Shown piece by piece: positions 35,611-54,200 of a stretch of 64,000 bases of DNA. Location of the stretch: contig NC_020178.2 in the NCBI RefSeq assembly GCF_000224145.3, forward strand, positions 516,986 to 580,985, given 5' to 3'. The DNA is from Ciona intestinalis (taxonomy: Eukaryota; Chordata; Ascidiacea; Phlebobranchia; Cionidae). The position numbers and the translations under genes are program-made. Position 1 is the stretch's first letter, and each line of letters opens with the position of its first letter. The notes beneath the pieces were generated by a model, which had not been told where the DNA came from, made no database searches, and was given only the letters and a program-made list of their open reading frames with translations.

Positions 35611-36214
35611 ATCCTTTTTGAAAAGAAATCCCTGATTTCAATTAAACAAATGAAGTCATATTTAAACTCCATTAATATTTCAGCATGTTTGCGCCTAAGC
35701 CTCTTGAACTTCGCACTATACGATGTGCTAGTATACATATTTGGTGACGGTTTAAGTGGGACAAAGTCGTCCTATGCCGCTATACTTATAGAAGTCCGGT
35801 TAATACTTCTAGCCACGCGATCTTACCGGGTGAATTTCTCCGAGTAAATCCTTGCATTGACTCCGGCGTCTGAGCCCACACCAGGTGTAGACAGATCAGT
35901 ACACCGCACACCACATTTCGACACGGGTTCAAGGCCTTCATTCCGCGGGAATTCGACACTCGAAATGCGGCGGGGCACTCTCACGCTCCCGAGGTTGTCT
36001 TGCACGTTATTTGACACGCAGTTGCTGCGTTATCAGGCTCTTATAATTTAACCCACAAACACTCGTCTGCTAATGTAAATATTACCAACTGATAACTTTA
36101 CTGCGACCTAGGGCCCTAGAAATCATTTTAATATCAAAAGTTGCTACCACTTATGGCAAATCAAACATAAAACGACAGCGAGACAATACTTAGGCTCCAA
36201 ATTAAAATTTGTGA

Positions 36215-36680
36215 CCTAGACTTGGCGCTAACGGTTCTGTTTGACCGCTAAGTACATAAGCTCTTGCTGTCTCGATACACAAAACGACGGCTTAATACAG
36301 CCCGAATTACTGTAAGTATAGGCCTATAGGGCCTCTGCTTTTTCGAAATTAAACGACTTAAAAATGACTAAATTTTCTACATTTCTGTAGCTAATTCAGT
36401 ACACATAAAGTTAACTGCTATTTTAACATACAAAACTGTACCTGAATTCCTGTGAGTATACGGTGTCTCTGTATTTTTCGAAATCAAACTACCTAAACAA
36501 GCCATACTGTCCTGCGCTTTTAAACCTAATTCAGCAGCACACACAGAGTTAAATGCTATCTCGAAACATAAAAAGAGCCAAATAATACAACTTAAATTAT
36601 GTGCGCTTTGCTTTTTCGAAATCAAACTACATAAAAAGGCTTAAATTTTCTGCGCTTTTGGGCTAAATCGGTGTCTTGAT
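36215..36680. repeat. Degenerate tandem repeat, about 135 bp
   Basis: TTTTTCGAAAT(T/C)AAAC recurs at about 36340, 36475 and 36613, followed each time by related CTAATTCAG…CACA.A.AGTTAA.TGCTAT sequence. A hydrophobic open frame at 36377-36625 (minus) arises inside it but begins with TTG, not ATG. Confidence 0.75.
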
Positions 36681-38519
36681 AAGTTAGTTCCGCTCGAGAA
36701 GGTCTTAGGCATGTGGAAACTTTACAAGGGGTTTAAAGATTCCGTAAATATTGCGACCATGCCACTGCCTTAGCTTAGCGTAAAATAAACCTTTGAAATT
36801 CCTGACTAGTTTTATTTTCAGATCTTGTTTAGATATGTTTTATACGGTAGCTAAACTTGTATTGCTAAAACGGTGCCTTGGCGCTTTTAGCATTGCTTTT
36901 AGTTAAGCTAGGGAGCTGTAGTCTTCCTATATTAAAAGAGCTGTTATGTGTCTCTTTAAATTCTGTTCTTTATATGCGGCCTTTATATATAAAGGGTCGT
37001 TTTATATAGGTGCTTTATATAGCTGAAACGGACCAATCATTTTAAGCGTGGGTCGCGTGTATAGTACATTAGTATACTGTTACGCCCGATTCAATTATGC
37101 AATGTGTCAATACATGTCGGCGTTTTATTTTTCATATTCAAGTGTTGAGTAAATAGCAACCCTTTTAAGAACTATTTATTCGGACTACTGCTTAAACAGC
37201 TTAAATACAATCACGCTATACGTAATGCACCGACTGCCTAATTACTAAATCATACGCGCCTGCCTATTGAATTGCTATAAACCGACATATAATTCTAATA
37301 TTCTACGCACGACTGAAATTCAGTCTTTTCTGTTTTCCTTTCGCTCTAGTACTATAAGCGAGACTGGCGACTTAAAACCCGTGTCTCACTCGCTTATACG
37401 GTATTTTTAAGCGCTAGCCTTTTTCTTGAGGCACTCAAGAGTTTTTCAAGCGAATTGCAGCAGTTTGAAGTATAGGCGTTACGAACGGTTCAAAACTGTA
37501 CAAAAATACGTCTCGGGTAGTATATGCTGTAATATTGTTTGTTTACTACCAAATGGGACGATACCCCAACGATCTTACCCCAACCTACTACATATGATAA
37601 CGATTGTAAAAAACAACCAGACATTAAAAAACAAAACGCACTAAATCAGTTATTCGCTATAAAATGCATACGATTTGACTTAAAAAAAATATATATATAA
37701 ATATGTGATAACTTTGTACAGTTACACATTCGGTAACTGTTCTTTTTTTGTGGACAATATAACATTTATTTTCGTGACGTAACAGTTACGTAATTTCAAA
37801 GACGTCTACGTCACGAACTTAGGTGCGTAAGTGCAAAGATCAATTGAATAATACACAAAGTTGACACAGCGTGTGACATTTGCGCACACCTGTTGCGATA
37901 ACAAAAGACGGAAATATACTGACTAATTCTACATAAGTAGATTTTGATTAACTAAAAATCAGCACGCTAAATGCCCATTAGTTTTCGAGTATATAATTTC
38001 TTATATAATTTCTAAATTGTTTTGTCGTGTTAGAATTTAGGTACAAAAACATTGCTGTAATTTAAAAGGGACAAAAACATGGGTACGCAAAATGGCCATT
38101 CATTTTCGATTACCCAATCTTTCATTCCTCTAAAATAATTTCCTAATTGTTTTGACCAATTTAGAATACACGAACAAAACATGGCTCTAATTTTTATCTC
38201 TTTGTGGTTAATTTTATGATGCATTTAAATTTTCTGAGTTAAATTTAATAATTTAATTTTGAAATTGCAGTCGTTTAAAACCATGTTTTGTATGATCATG
38301 TACTTGCGGTGTATGTTCTGGAGACGTGTATAGCCCTATTGGCGAGACTTATAGACATTGCTTATTATAATATATTATAGTGTATTATAGTAAGCCATAT
38401 AATATAGTAGTATGGGGATGATGGGACACCTATAGCACATAATGTATAAATATCCTGATAGTGTTTTAAACAGTTAACAGCGGTCTATGGAAGTCGAGAC
38501 TAAAATCAAGAAAAAATCA

Positions 38520-38640
38520 GATCGACTTGATTTTTGTCTGGTATATTTTCGTAGCTCCAGACTCTTACTGCATTCCTTTACACAAGAATCAACTCTATGA
38601 GCACCAGATCAGGGTCAGATTCGCGGAATTTATTACAATT
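38520..38640 (-). repeat. Dispersed repeat, copy 2
   Basis: Contains CTTGATTTTTGTCTGGTATA, TTTTCGTAGCTCCAGA and GAGCACCAGATCAGGGTCAG; inverted match to 14140-14255. Confidence 0.8.
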
Positions 38641-38790
38641 TATGGCATGGTAGCTTAGACTAAAAGCTGGGTAATTATAGTAGGCAAATATTAACATGGA
38701 TGTGTTCATGTGTTAATAACACGGTAATGCGGTTCCCCTACGTTATCAAATATTGTTTGCAGCCGGAAAAACTTAGATAAACCTGACCGC

Positions 38791-38929
38791 TTTAAGGTGG
38801 CTGTACACAGTATCCGGCATGCGAATTCGCGTGCGAAGTCTTATGCAAACCCATTACCGAGTTCCGCATGCGGCAGCGAAATCCGGACATAACGGACGAA
38901 TTCCGGATACTATGTACAGCCACCTTTAG
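38791..38929. mobile_element. Short palindromic MITE (TGTACA…CCGG family)
   Basis: TTAAGGTGGCTGTACACAGT at the left and TATGTACAGCCACCTTTA at the right form long terminal inverted repeats. The interior contains GTTCCGCATGCGGCAGCGAA, inverted relative to the copy at 4868-4993. Confidence 0.85.
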
Positions 38930-39224
38930 AAGTAAAGTGTTTTAACAATGTTGTTATAACGACTTCCAGGCTAATGCAGGTACTTATGCGCTTTTTGTTG
39001 CCAAATGCTTTAATCCTAGCTAGGTACTTTTGCATGGCGATAAAAGACTACATAAATGCGCTAATTTTTTGCTGCTTTTTAAGTATGACGTTTTTTCCCA
39101 CAACTTTTATCCATTTATTCATTTTAACGACTGTCTTTTTGCTGTTGATTCCCTTCTCTACTTTGTTTAACTAATAAGATCTTCACTGTCGTTGTTAGGT
39201 AAACAAAAATATATTATTAAATTA

Positions 39225-39400
39225 GGGGGCGATAAGTTAGGGCGTGTTTTTATATTTTTTTCTCGTCCCATTTGGTAGTAAACAAAAAATATTTACAGAA
39301 TTATATAACCGTATCCTCACGATATGTTTCAAAAACAGTATCAGAAAAGTTGGGATATTATGTGCTAACATCAGTATCTATCTTACCCGACAGTACTATA
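39225..39400 (+). mobile_element. MITE, family T2, decayed left end
   Basis: Core TCGTCCCATTTGGTAGTAAA through TCTTACCCGACAGTACTATA. Confidence 0.78.
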
Positions 39401-39600
39401 TAATTCTGTGGGGAAAGATGGGACACCTTTACCATATAATATCTAAACATCGGGATCGAGTTTTAAACAATTAACAACAATCTAAATGGGAGTCGTGAGA
39501 ATACAGTTCTATGATTCTTTAAGTCTTAATTGTTTACTACTATAAGTGAGACGGGAAAATAGAATGAAAAGGTGTTCCATCTTCCCCAACCCTACTATAT
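39399..39600 (-). mobile_element. MITE, family T1
   Basis: TATAATTCTGTGGGGAAAGA to ATCTTCCCCAACCCTACTAT; shares its TATA with the preceding T2. Confidence 0.85.
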
Positions 39601-40008
39601 CTATCTTGTCCTACAGTACTATATGTTATGTAATGTGCTTCCTCATGCGGCAATACTTTTACCTAAAGCATGGCTACGCAAATATACAATCTTATGCTTG
39701 TATGCTTGGTCATATAAAGGGCTGCCTACTGAATTGCGTTAGTCTCTATATAGGCCATGTGTTTAGTTTTGGTATATTGACTTTTTAAACCGAACTATTT
39801 ATGGGTTTAATATCCTCTCGTCACTATATCAAACAATTCATTTCTCAATACCTTGTAAATATTATGAAAGAGACATGCCGAAACGTATGTAGGTATTTGG
39901 TAGAATATAATAGGCTGTGAAACTGTTTATTAAAAACCTGTATATTATCTTTCTGATAAATGTTTTTCGTTTTTTTGTCTCAATAGGTTTTGTTTTTGGG
40001 TATATTCT

Positions 40009-40192
40009 TATAGTACTGTAGGGCAAGATGGACCGTTGGCACATAATATCCCATATTTCCTAATCGTGTTTAACAATTAACAACACTCTTTTAGAGAATA
40101 CGGTTATATAATTCTGTAAATATTCTTTGTTTACCACAAATGGGCCATCAAAATAGAATAAAAACATGCCCCATCTTACCCCAGCTGCTATA
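40009..40192 (-). mobile_element. MITE, family T2
   Basis: TATAGTACTGTAGGGCAAGA to CATCTTACCCCAGCTGCTAT. Confidence 0.83.
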
Positions 40193-41220
40193 TCGTGGGG
40201 GTTAGGGGAAACAGGCCTAAATTTCAAGTCCCATGGCGTGCGACACTGTATGACCTCACCTATTATTTAAGAAAATTGGGTTAAAAGTTATAAATTTGAG
40301 CGAAAATTACATGTTTAGGTCCTAAGCTACAAAATCCAAACTCATTTACATTGCGTGTCAAAATCCGAAATTGTGACAAATTGTATTTGCTCAAAACGCG
40401 CCCAACCCACTATTACAGTAGGTCACGAGGTGTTCTGTATCGTTACAACGCATTATAAGTTTCAAATTACTATTTATATACTTTAACAGTGGCAGTCCAG
40501 GTGTAGGCTAACCCTTTTGCAATTGTGTCGTATGAAAGGCTACAAAACGGGGCAACCTCTTTTGAGTAAATAACGGCTCTGTCATGTCATGCCAAAATAA
40601 ACTTAAAACTTGGTACAGCAAACGGACAAAATTAGATCAAGAATTAAAGTCATTCTATGTTTTGCATTCGCAGTCTACAGTAATACTGATATATTAGCTC
40701 TGCTTTTGCGTACAGTTTGAAAAACCTCAAAACGTAAACAACAGCTTAAGCAAATTGGTTTTAATCAGCCTGTTCAAACAATAATATTGACTTTATTTAG
40801 TTGGACTTATTTGGCCGCATTTTTTGCGTTTTCTATGCACCAGATACGCTGCTAGCAACATAATTCTGTTTCGTGTTCCTCTGACCAACATTGGCTTATC
40901 TAATCTTAAAGTACGGCTGGTTGAACTTTGAATATAAAGTGCATAGACAGGTTATATTTTAGCGCTGCTCTAATGCTATAATTACCACTCTGCATTTTAG
41001 GCCGCGGCTGTTGTGTTAGTCTTTTCATGTTTGTTGATGGTTAAAGCTAAGTAACAGCTATACGTATATGATATCGTATATACCTGTACCTTAAGATAAG
41101 CCTTTACCTTTAAAGATGTACTAGTTTTGTTTTTTTAAAGTGTTTTTAGATTTTTTAAAGTTTTTTTTTTGTTTTTAGATAAGCCTGTTCCTTTAGAGAT
41201 GTACTAGTTTTTTTTCAAAG

Positions 41221-41437
41221 TATACTGTTGGTTAAGATGGGGGCTATTAGCACATAATATAGTAGGGTGGGGGGAAGATAGGACATCTTTAGCACATAAT
41301 ATCTAAAAATCCTGCTCTTGTTTTTAACAATTAACAACGCTATTTTATGGAGTCGGTAAGATGCGTTTATATAACTGTGTTAACATTTTTTCTTTACTAC
41401 CAAATGGGACGAGTAAAAATAATAACACGGCACTTCA
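41221..41437 (-). mobile_element. MITE, family T1, with a T2 end fragment in front
   Basis: The T2 terminus TATACTGTTGGTTAAGATGG runs into a T1 starting ATATAGTAGGGTGGGGGGAA; the right end is lost. It lies about 1.2 kb upstream of GPI. Confidence 0.75.
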
Positions 41438-42605
41438 AAAGCAGTTATATAACTCTACTTTAGAATAAAGCGATTTTTTTTATTATTTTTTGTATGTTCA
41501 GTATACATACGAATACGTAATCTTGGGAAAATTAAACCGTAAAGTAGTAAAATAGATCGTAAAACGATAAATAACGGGTCTTTACACAGTACCATGTCAA
41601 AATTACCGATATTGGTACATCCTGTTATGTTTGTTTGGTCATTTTTATAGTTTAAAATAATTTACATCGAATAAAAGTTACAGCTCTTTGCTCTACAGCC
41701 TCACCAAGCGGTATAAATGTTTGAATTATGAAATCCCTAAGGTGGGGCTTTAGAGTATTTGTCTGCAGGTGGTCCCCAAACAACAGTATTTTTTATGCTT
41801 TATGATAGTAAAATGGTGTTATTTTTACTAAAATATTAAAAAGCAAATACCACAAAGTAGAAAAATATATGTATTTGATGATGTGTTATATAAAAATGAT
41901 AATATATCGACAGCAATGCTGACATAGGCCATTTTGTGAACGTAAAACCACACTACAATGTTACGGTAATCCTGCTAAAACACAAAACGTACAGCAATTT
42001 GTAACATTATGGCTAGTTTCCTGCCTACAAAAGGTGTACAGCATGCGCGGTAATGATTATTTAGCAAATTCGGATATCCCTGTTCTTAGTAAAGCACGGT
42101 GCTTGTCAGCATGACCTAACAAATTCGTTTTACACAACGGTATATGAATGTGTGAGGCAATCTGCATACGCGATGACAGACTAGCTTAGCTGATATATTG
42201 ACGCTAGGGTGAAAAGGCCTTTAGTATTTTGCGGTTAGTAAGACGTTAGGAGCACAGTATGCTAGCTTTTTGTGTCTGTTGTTTAAAATCGGTGTAAATT
42301 TATACTGTATTCTTAGTTTAGCAGCCACGCTTTTATTTGACACTTTTACTCAAGTAGTTTTTATACCGTAGCGTGTTTAAACGACTGTCAATTTTCTGGT
42401 AATTCCCTTTTCTTCTCTGTTTTAATTATTCTGATCTTTGTTACTGTATTCGAAGAGATAAAGTGTTTTTTTGTGTTTAAAATCTTGTTGTAAATTCTGT
42501 AATTTTGAACAAGGACAGTTAAAACACACTGTAAAATTAGAGTTACGATTTTCTGTAACCAACTTAACAGTTTTGGCAGAAAAATTGTTAGGAATTTTAT
42601 TTAAA

Positions 42606-48416
<5,811 letters not shown>

Positions 48417-48720
48417 AAATTTTCAGGATTAAATAATATATTCAGATTATAGCTCTACCCTAGAAGTTATATATTATATAACATTTAATTTTGCTCAAAA
48501 GAACTATAAAGACTATAATTTATTTATAAAACTTGCTGAAAAAACCCTAAAAATTAACCATTCGTTTGCAGTTTAATTAATTTTTCATTAGTCATATAAC
48601 TTAAACTGTAGTTACACCTTTGCACAAGACATAGAAAATGTATTTTAAGTTCTCAAACAACTACTTTTCCAGAAAAGTTTAGACTCGCTACCAAAATAAA
48701 GTTCATATTTATAATGTAAG
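48417..48720 (+). other. GPI: GPI 3' flank / probable 3' UTR
   Basis: AT-rich sequence after the stop with AATAAA at 48695-48700 as the best poly(A) signal; no repeats or other genes seen. Confidence 0.5.
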
Positions 48721-49164
48721 CACCACAGCAAATATAATGCTGTACAGTTGTATTTGCATGTTTCACACGTTTTTCGCACAAAATTTGTCACTTCTGTAGC
48801 CTGTTGCAAAATTTAGTACATACTAATTATAGGAACATTTTGCATGCAATGTTTAAATATATTATTGTTTGCAATTATATTATAGCTCTTATTAATCTGT
48901 TACACATGTTATTAAAATTGTTACGTTGCAGAAGTTAAAAGTTATGTTTATTTCTACAAAAAAAGCAAAACAGTCAAAGCAAATCGTATTTAAATCAGTT
49001 CTAGTGCTAACATATTTTTGTTTAGTTGGGAAAATAAACTGAAATGGATTTTGTCCCTTAAAAAAATTACGTTTTGTGATGTCTATTTTTAAATGGCAAA
49101 AGCGAGAAAACGCGGAAAAATTTCGAGCAAGCAATTTTAAAATGTGAACAAAACGCGGACGTTT

Positions 49165-49664
49165 NNNNNNNNNNNNNNNNNNNNNNNNNNNNNNNNNNNN
49201 NNNNNNNNNNNNNNNNNNNNNNNNNNNNNNNNNNNNNNNNNNNNNNNNNNNNNNNNNNNNNNNNNNNNNNNNNNNNNNNNNNNNNNNNNNNNNNNNNNNN
49301 NNNNNNNNNNNNNNNNNNNNNNNNNNNNNNNNNNNNNNNNNNNNNNNNNNNNNNNNNNNNNNNNNNNNNNNNNNNNNNNNNNNNNNNNNNNNNNNNNNNN
49401 NNNNNNNNNNNNNNNNNNNNNNNNNNNNNNNNNNNNNNNNNNNNNNNNNNNNNNNNNNNNNNNNNNNNNNNNNNNNNNNNNNNNNNNNNNNNNNNNNNNN
49501 NNNNNNNNNNNNNNNNNNNNNNNNNNNNNNNNNNNNNNNNNNNNNNNNNNNNNNNNNNNNNNNNNNNNNNNNNNNNNNNNNNNNNNNNNNNNNNNNNNNN
49601 NNNNNNNNNNNNNNNNNNNNNNNNNNNNNNNNNNNNNNNNNNNNNNNNNNNNNNNNNNNNNNNN
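49165..49664. other. Assembly gap (500 N)
   Basis: A run of 500 N separating the GPI 3' flank from satellite-like sequence. Confidence 1.
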
Positions 49665-50300
49665 ACGATCTAGCGTAGTGACCGTAATGAAGCTGTATAA
49701 TACGAATGTATAATACGAAGCGAACTAATTATACTGTATAATACGAATGGCACCGTATGTGGTAATTGCTGGACCTAATGATAATTCTATCTGTTGGAGA
49801 TTATGTCGTGCGTGTGATGAATTATTGGTGTTGCATGTGTGCCAGTGTGGAATACATCAGGCGTAACGATCTAGCGTAGCATAATGAAACAACTGTATTA
49901 AAATCCCCCCAGCGTGACCAAACGATCTAGCGTAGTGACCTAATGAAGCAAGCCTATCCTAAGTACCTGCCGCAGGCAGGTCCCACCCCCTAGCGTGACC
50001 AAACGATCTAGCCTATCCAACTGTATATAGTACCTGCCGCAGGCAGGTCCCACCCCCTAGCGTGACCAAACGATCTAGCCTATCCATGACCAAACTGTAT
50101 CAGTACCTGCCTCAGGCAGGTCCCACCCCCTAGCGTGACCAAACGATCTAGCCTATCCATGACCAAACGATCTAGCCTAGCCAACTGTATAAGTACCTGC
50201 CTGCAAACGATCTAGCCCACCGCCGTGACCAAACGATCTAGCGTAGTGACGCGTGACCAAACGATCTAGCTTAGCCAGGCAGGTCCCACCCCCTAGTAAT
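49665..50300. repeat. GC-richer satellite-like repeats
   Basis: Irregular repetition of ACGATCTAGCGTAGTGACC and of TACCTGCCGCAGGCAGGTCC + CACCCCCTAGCGTGACC (CCTGC…GCAGG is palindromic). Starts at the 500-N gap. No ORF. Confidence 0.88.
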
Positions 50301-50395
50301 ATCACATTCGAATGAATTTTTTATAAAGTAATATCATATTCGAATGAATTTTTATATATCATATTCGAATGAAATTTTATGTAAGAGTGAAAGTA
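50290..50395. repeat. AT-rich tandem repeat
   Basis: ATATCATATTCGAATGAAT-type unit in three copies; ATTCGAAT is palindromic. Confidence 0.85.
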
Positions 50396-50520
50396 ATTTT
50401 ATGTAAGAGTGAACCAAAGAAAATGAACCCAATAAACCACTAAAAGAACGAACCAAAAGAAACCAAACTGACCCTGCTGTTCCCGAAGTCCCCAAAGTCC
50501 CGTCCCTACGATCGTACCAG

Positions 50521-50665
50521 ATTCTTTTTTCCTTCTATCATCCTTATCACCTCCTTTTATTCTCTCTCTCCCATTTCTATCACTTTCTTTTCTCTTACTT
50601 CCTCACTTTTTCATCTAACTTCAATCTCCCTTTTTCTTCTAACTTCGATCTAACTTTCTACGACA
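50521..50665. other. Pyrimidine-rich tract
   Basis: About 145 bp almost free of G (TTCTTTTTTCCTTC, CTCTCTCTCCC, CTTTTTCTTC). Strand-asymmetric; function not apparent. Confidence 0.8.
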
Positions 50666-50798
50666 AACTTCTGATCAATCCTAACTGTTTCATACGCTCA
50701 CTCATTGCTTCCACTTATTTAAAAATTCCCAAACCTCGCATTGCTTAACTAACCTCAGATTATTATCCGAAAACCGCACTTCTCACCTTAGTCAGTTG

Positions 50799-52300
50799 CA
50801 AGCCACCCGCATGGATCGACCTGCGGCGCTGCTCAAACGCCCGTACTATACTTTCACAGTATATTAACCGAAAACTTTACAAGCCACCCGCATGGATCGA
50901 CCTGCGACGCGTCCCGCGTCTTACTACCTTCCACAGTAGTAAACGAAAGCCGTGCAAGCCACCCGCATGGATCGACCTGCGGCGCTGCTCAAACGCCCGT
51001 ACCATACTTCACAGTATATTAACCGAAAACTTTGCAAGCCACCCGCATGGATCGACCTGCGGCGCTGCTCAAACGCCCGTACCATACTTCACAGTAGTAA
51101 ACGAAAGCCGTGCAAGCCACCCGCATGGATCGACCTGCGGCGCTGCTCAAACGCCCGTACTATACTTTCACAGTATATTAACCGAAAACTTTGCAAGCCA
51201 CCCGCATGGATCGACCTGCGACGCGTCCCGCGTCTTACTACCTTCCACAGTAGTAAACGAAAGCCGTGCAAGCCACCCGCATGGATCGACCTGCGGCGCT
51301 GCTCAAACGCCCGTACTATACTTTCACAGCATATTAGCCGAAAACTTTGCAAGCCACCCGCATGGATCGACCTGCGACGCGNNNNNNNNNNNNNNNNNNN
51401 NNNNNNNNNNNNNNNNNNNNNNNNNNNNNNNNNNNNNNNNNNNNNNNNNNNNNNNNNNNNNNNNNNNNNNNNNNNNNNNNNNNNNNNNNNNNNNNNNNNN
51501 NNNNNNNNNNNNNNNNNNNNNNNNNNNNNNNNNNNNNNNNNNNNNNNNNNNNNNNNNNNNNNNNNNNNNNNNNNNNNNNNNNNNNNNNNNNNNNNNNNNN
51601 NNNNNNNNNNNNNNNNNNNNNNNNNNNNNNNNNNNNNNNNNNNNNNNNNNNNNNNNNNNNNNNNNNNNNNNNNNNNNNNNNNNNNNNNNNNNNNNNNNNN
51701 NNNNNNNNNNNNNNNNNNNNNNNNNNNNNNNNNNNNNNNNNNNNNNNNNNNNNNNNNNNNNNNNNNNNNNNNNNNNNNNNNNNNNNNNNNNNNNNNNNNN
51801 NNNNNNNNNNNNNNNNNNNNNNNNNNNNNNNNNNNNNNNNNNNNNNNNNNNNNNNNNNNNNNNNNNNNNNNNNNNNNNNNNNNNNNNNNNNNNNNNNNNN
51901 NNNNNNNNNNNNNNNNNNNNNNNNNNNNNNNNNNNNNNNNNNNNNNNNNNNNNNNNNNNNNNNNNNNNNNNNNNNNNNNNNNNNNNNNNNNNNNNNNNNN
52001 NNNNNNNNNNNNNNNNNNNNNNNNNNNNNNNNNNNNNNNNNNNNNNNNNNNNNNNNNNNNNNNNNNNNNNNNNNNNNNNNNNNNNNNNNNNNNNNNNNNN
52101 NNNNNNNNNNNNNNNNNNNNNNNNNNNNNNNNNNNNNNNNNNNNNNNNNNNNNNNNNNNNNNNNNNNNNNNNNNNNNNNNNNNNNNNNNATCGACCTGCG
52201 ACGCGTCCATCAGCGCCTACATACCACCTCTATTAACCGAAAGCCGTGTAAGCCACCCCCATGGATCAACATGCGACGCAAGCGCCAACATACCACCTTG
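50799..52300. repeat. 75-81-bp GC-rich minisatellite (eight visible copies before a gap)
   Basis: CAAGCCACCCGCATGGATCG starts at 50799, 50880, 50955, 51035, 51113, 51194, 51269 and 51350. Two unit types exist, one with CTGCTCAAACGCCCGTA and one with CGTCCCGCGTCTTACTA; both occur in an approximately alternating order. Degenerate copies continue after the N run at 52190-52300. Long open frames on both strands are by-products of repeat composition. Confidence 0.92.
51382..52189. other. Assembly gap (808 N) inside a minisatellite
   Basis: A run of 808 N; the same 75-81-bp tandem repeat is present on both sides. Confidence 1.
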
Positions 52301-52304
52301 TACA

Positions 52305-52380
52305 GGAGTTCTTTGTTTACTACCAAATTGAACGATAAACGAGAATTATACCCAGTTCCATCTTACCCCCAATCTACTAT
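52305..52380 (-). mobile_element. MITE, family T2, end fragment
   Basis: TTCTTTGTTTACTACCAAAT to ATCTTACCCCCAATCTACTA, directly after the 75-81-bp minisatellite. Confidence 0.78.
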
Positions 52381-54200
52381 AATGCGCTCACCTCTGCGTC
52401 ACATCTTTCTTTATAATAAAATACTTGTATGGTCAGCTTAAGTATTTCTTCATCTGTTTTAATGTGGCGATAGCTATTTAAATATTACTTGTTATTACAA
52501 GAGATATAGTACGAATGTTAGTTTGCGCAATATACATGGTTGCTTCATGTACCTGTAGCGCGCGTACGGGAGTAAAAAAACAGTGGTAAGCGGACGATGG
52601 GTACTTCAAACCGAACACCCATTATGAACAACTGTCCTCGCTTCACTAAGCTAAAATATTTAATTTATTCTGTATTCAACAAAATCACTTTCTAAAAGTA
52701 AACGCTTTTTTTATAATTTATTTATTGCACCATGCGGAACAAACAAACATGGTTATTTGTGCCAGGATGGAAATAGGGGTCGGCACATGAATGGTTGTCA
52801 GAATGATGTCAACTACATTTCTATTATATAGATAACATGTACCAATATATAACGGATTTGCGAATTTAAATAAAAAAACAACATTTTATTAAAAGGGGTT
52901 TGTCAGAAAATTACAATGACAATGTTGTAAACATATGCAACTTTTCTATATTTCATATGGAAGATTATAAAGATATGGTTTACCCTCTGTAGAAATCCTG
53001 ATTGGCAGACCTCGTACTGCGGGGTCTCTTAACCCCAAAATAACCATAACTTTATTTGGCTCCTCGATTACGACAGCAAAATTAAAAACAAATAAAACGA
53101 AACGGCAGGATAACTAAACAATATTGTAAAGATAAATAGGGTAGGGAAGATGGGACACCATTTCGTTCTGTTTTTTCGTCCTACTTTGTAGTAAACAAAA
53201 AACATTCAAGAATTATAAAACCTTATCCGCATGACTCCCATAGACCCGTTGTTAATTTTTAAAAACACGATCAGAATATTGGGATATTATGTGCTGAAGG
53301 TGCCCCAACGTCGCCACCCTACTATATTATAGGACACATAAAGAGGTGTATACAAACGCATAGAACAAAATCAAATTGCAATTACAACTCTGCGAATAGT
53401 TTGGTTAATTACAACAAAGGTATCGAATATAGAGTGCTATAGCAATGAAGTAACTTATTTCGGCAATGCATTTAACGGAGTTTCATCTACATTTGTACAC
53501 TGACAATGTGGAACGTTTGCAGCTGGTGTATATTTCGTTTCGTATTGAAGGTGTATGAAGATTTTTTTCCCCGCTCCGTATGAAGATTTTTTTCCCCGCT
53601 CTAGATAGATTGAAAAGTGAAGATTTTCTGTCGCTTTGCTGGGTCCCAACCTGAATGAGATAATCCGGTTATTATACTGGATCCGTATTTATTTGTTAAA
53701 CATTCAGTATGCTATTTAAATTGTTTAAATTGTTAGGGGACTTAAACAAAAAAATTATACAAATCCCAAACTACCAAAGGTGTTTTAATCAGTAGTTTGT
53801 TTATTGAAACATATACGTACGGTATTGTACGGTGTTTGACTGTTAATTGTGCCCTTGTACAATGACAATGTTGTACGTATATGTACAAAATTGGTAAAAA
53901 TTGTCTCTAACTTACCACATGCACCATTAGGAGAGCGTTTCCTCTAAATCCCCTACAAAATAAAAAGGACGGAAAGCGATACTTCCAAGCTGAAATGAAT
54001 ACTGAATCTTAAATTGGTTTAATTCCCAAGTATTAGAAGTACAACATATTTACCAATTTATCCCAATAATTTAACTCGTTGAAATACAGGGTAATATTAT
54101 AGTTGAATAAGGTCAGAAAAAAACACCAGAACGACAGACTTTATAAGACACTGTTGTAAAATAAAAATATTTTGGGAGGGTTATCATTTTGCAGAATGGT
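52380..54200. other. Intergenic, no gene seen
   Basis: One T1 MITE at 53135-53327 and a doubled 24-bp motif (CGTATGAAGATTTTTTTCCC) at about 53550-53600. No coding pattern recognised. Confidence 0.55.
53135..53327 (+). mobile_element. MITE, family T1
   Basis: AAATAGGGTAGGGAAGATGG to CGCCACCCTACTATATT. Confidence 0.85.

Larger units (their letters stand above)
36681..42470. other. Intergenic between the myocilin-like gene and GPI
   Basis: MITEs at 39.2-40.2 and 41.2 kb, the palindromic MITE and one dispersed repeat; otherwise AT-rich unique sequence with no supported exon. The missing leader exon of the myocilin-like gene may be here. A short duplication (AAGCCT.T.CCTTTA.AGATG) lies at 41098 and 41178. 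Confidence 0.5.

Noticed and set aside
50952..52331. 459-codon open frame (plus) and similar long frames on both strands
   Set aside because: Made of tandem repeats and 808 N; open in several frames at once; no homology or splice logic.
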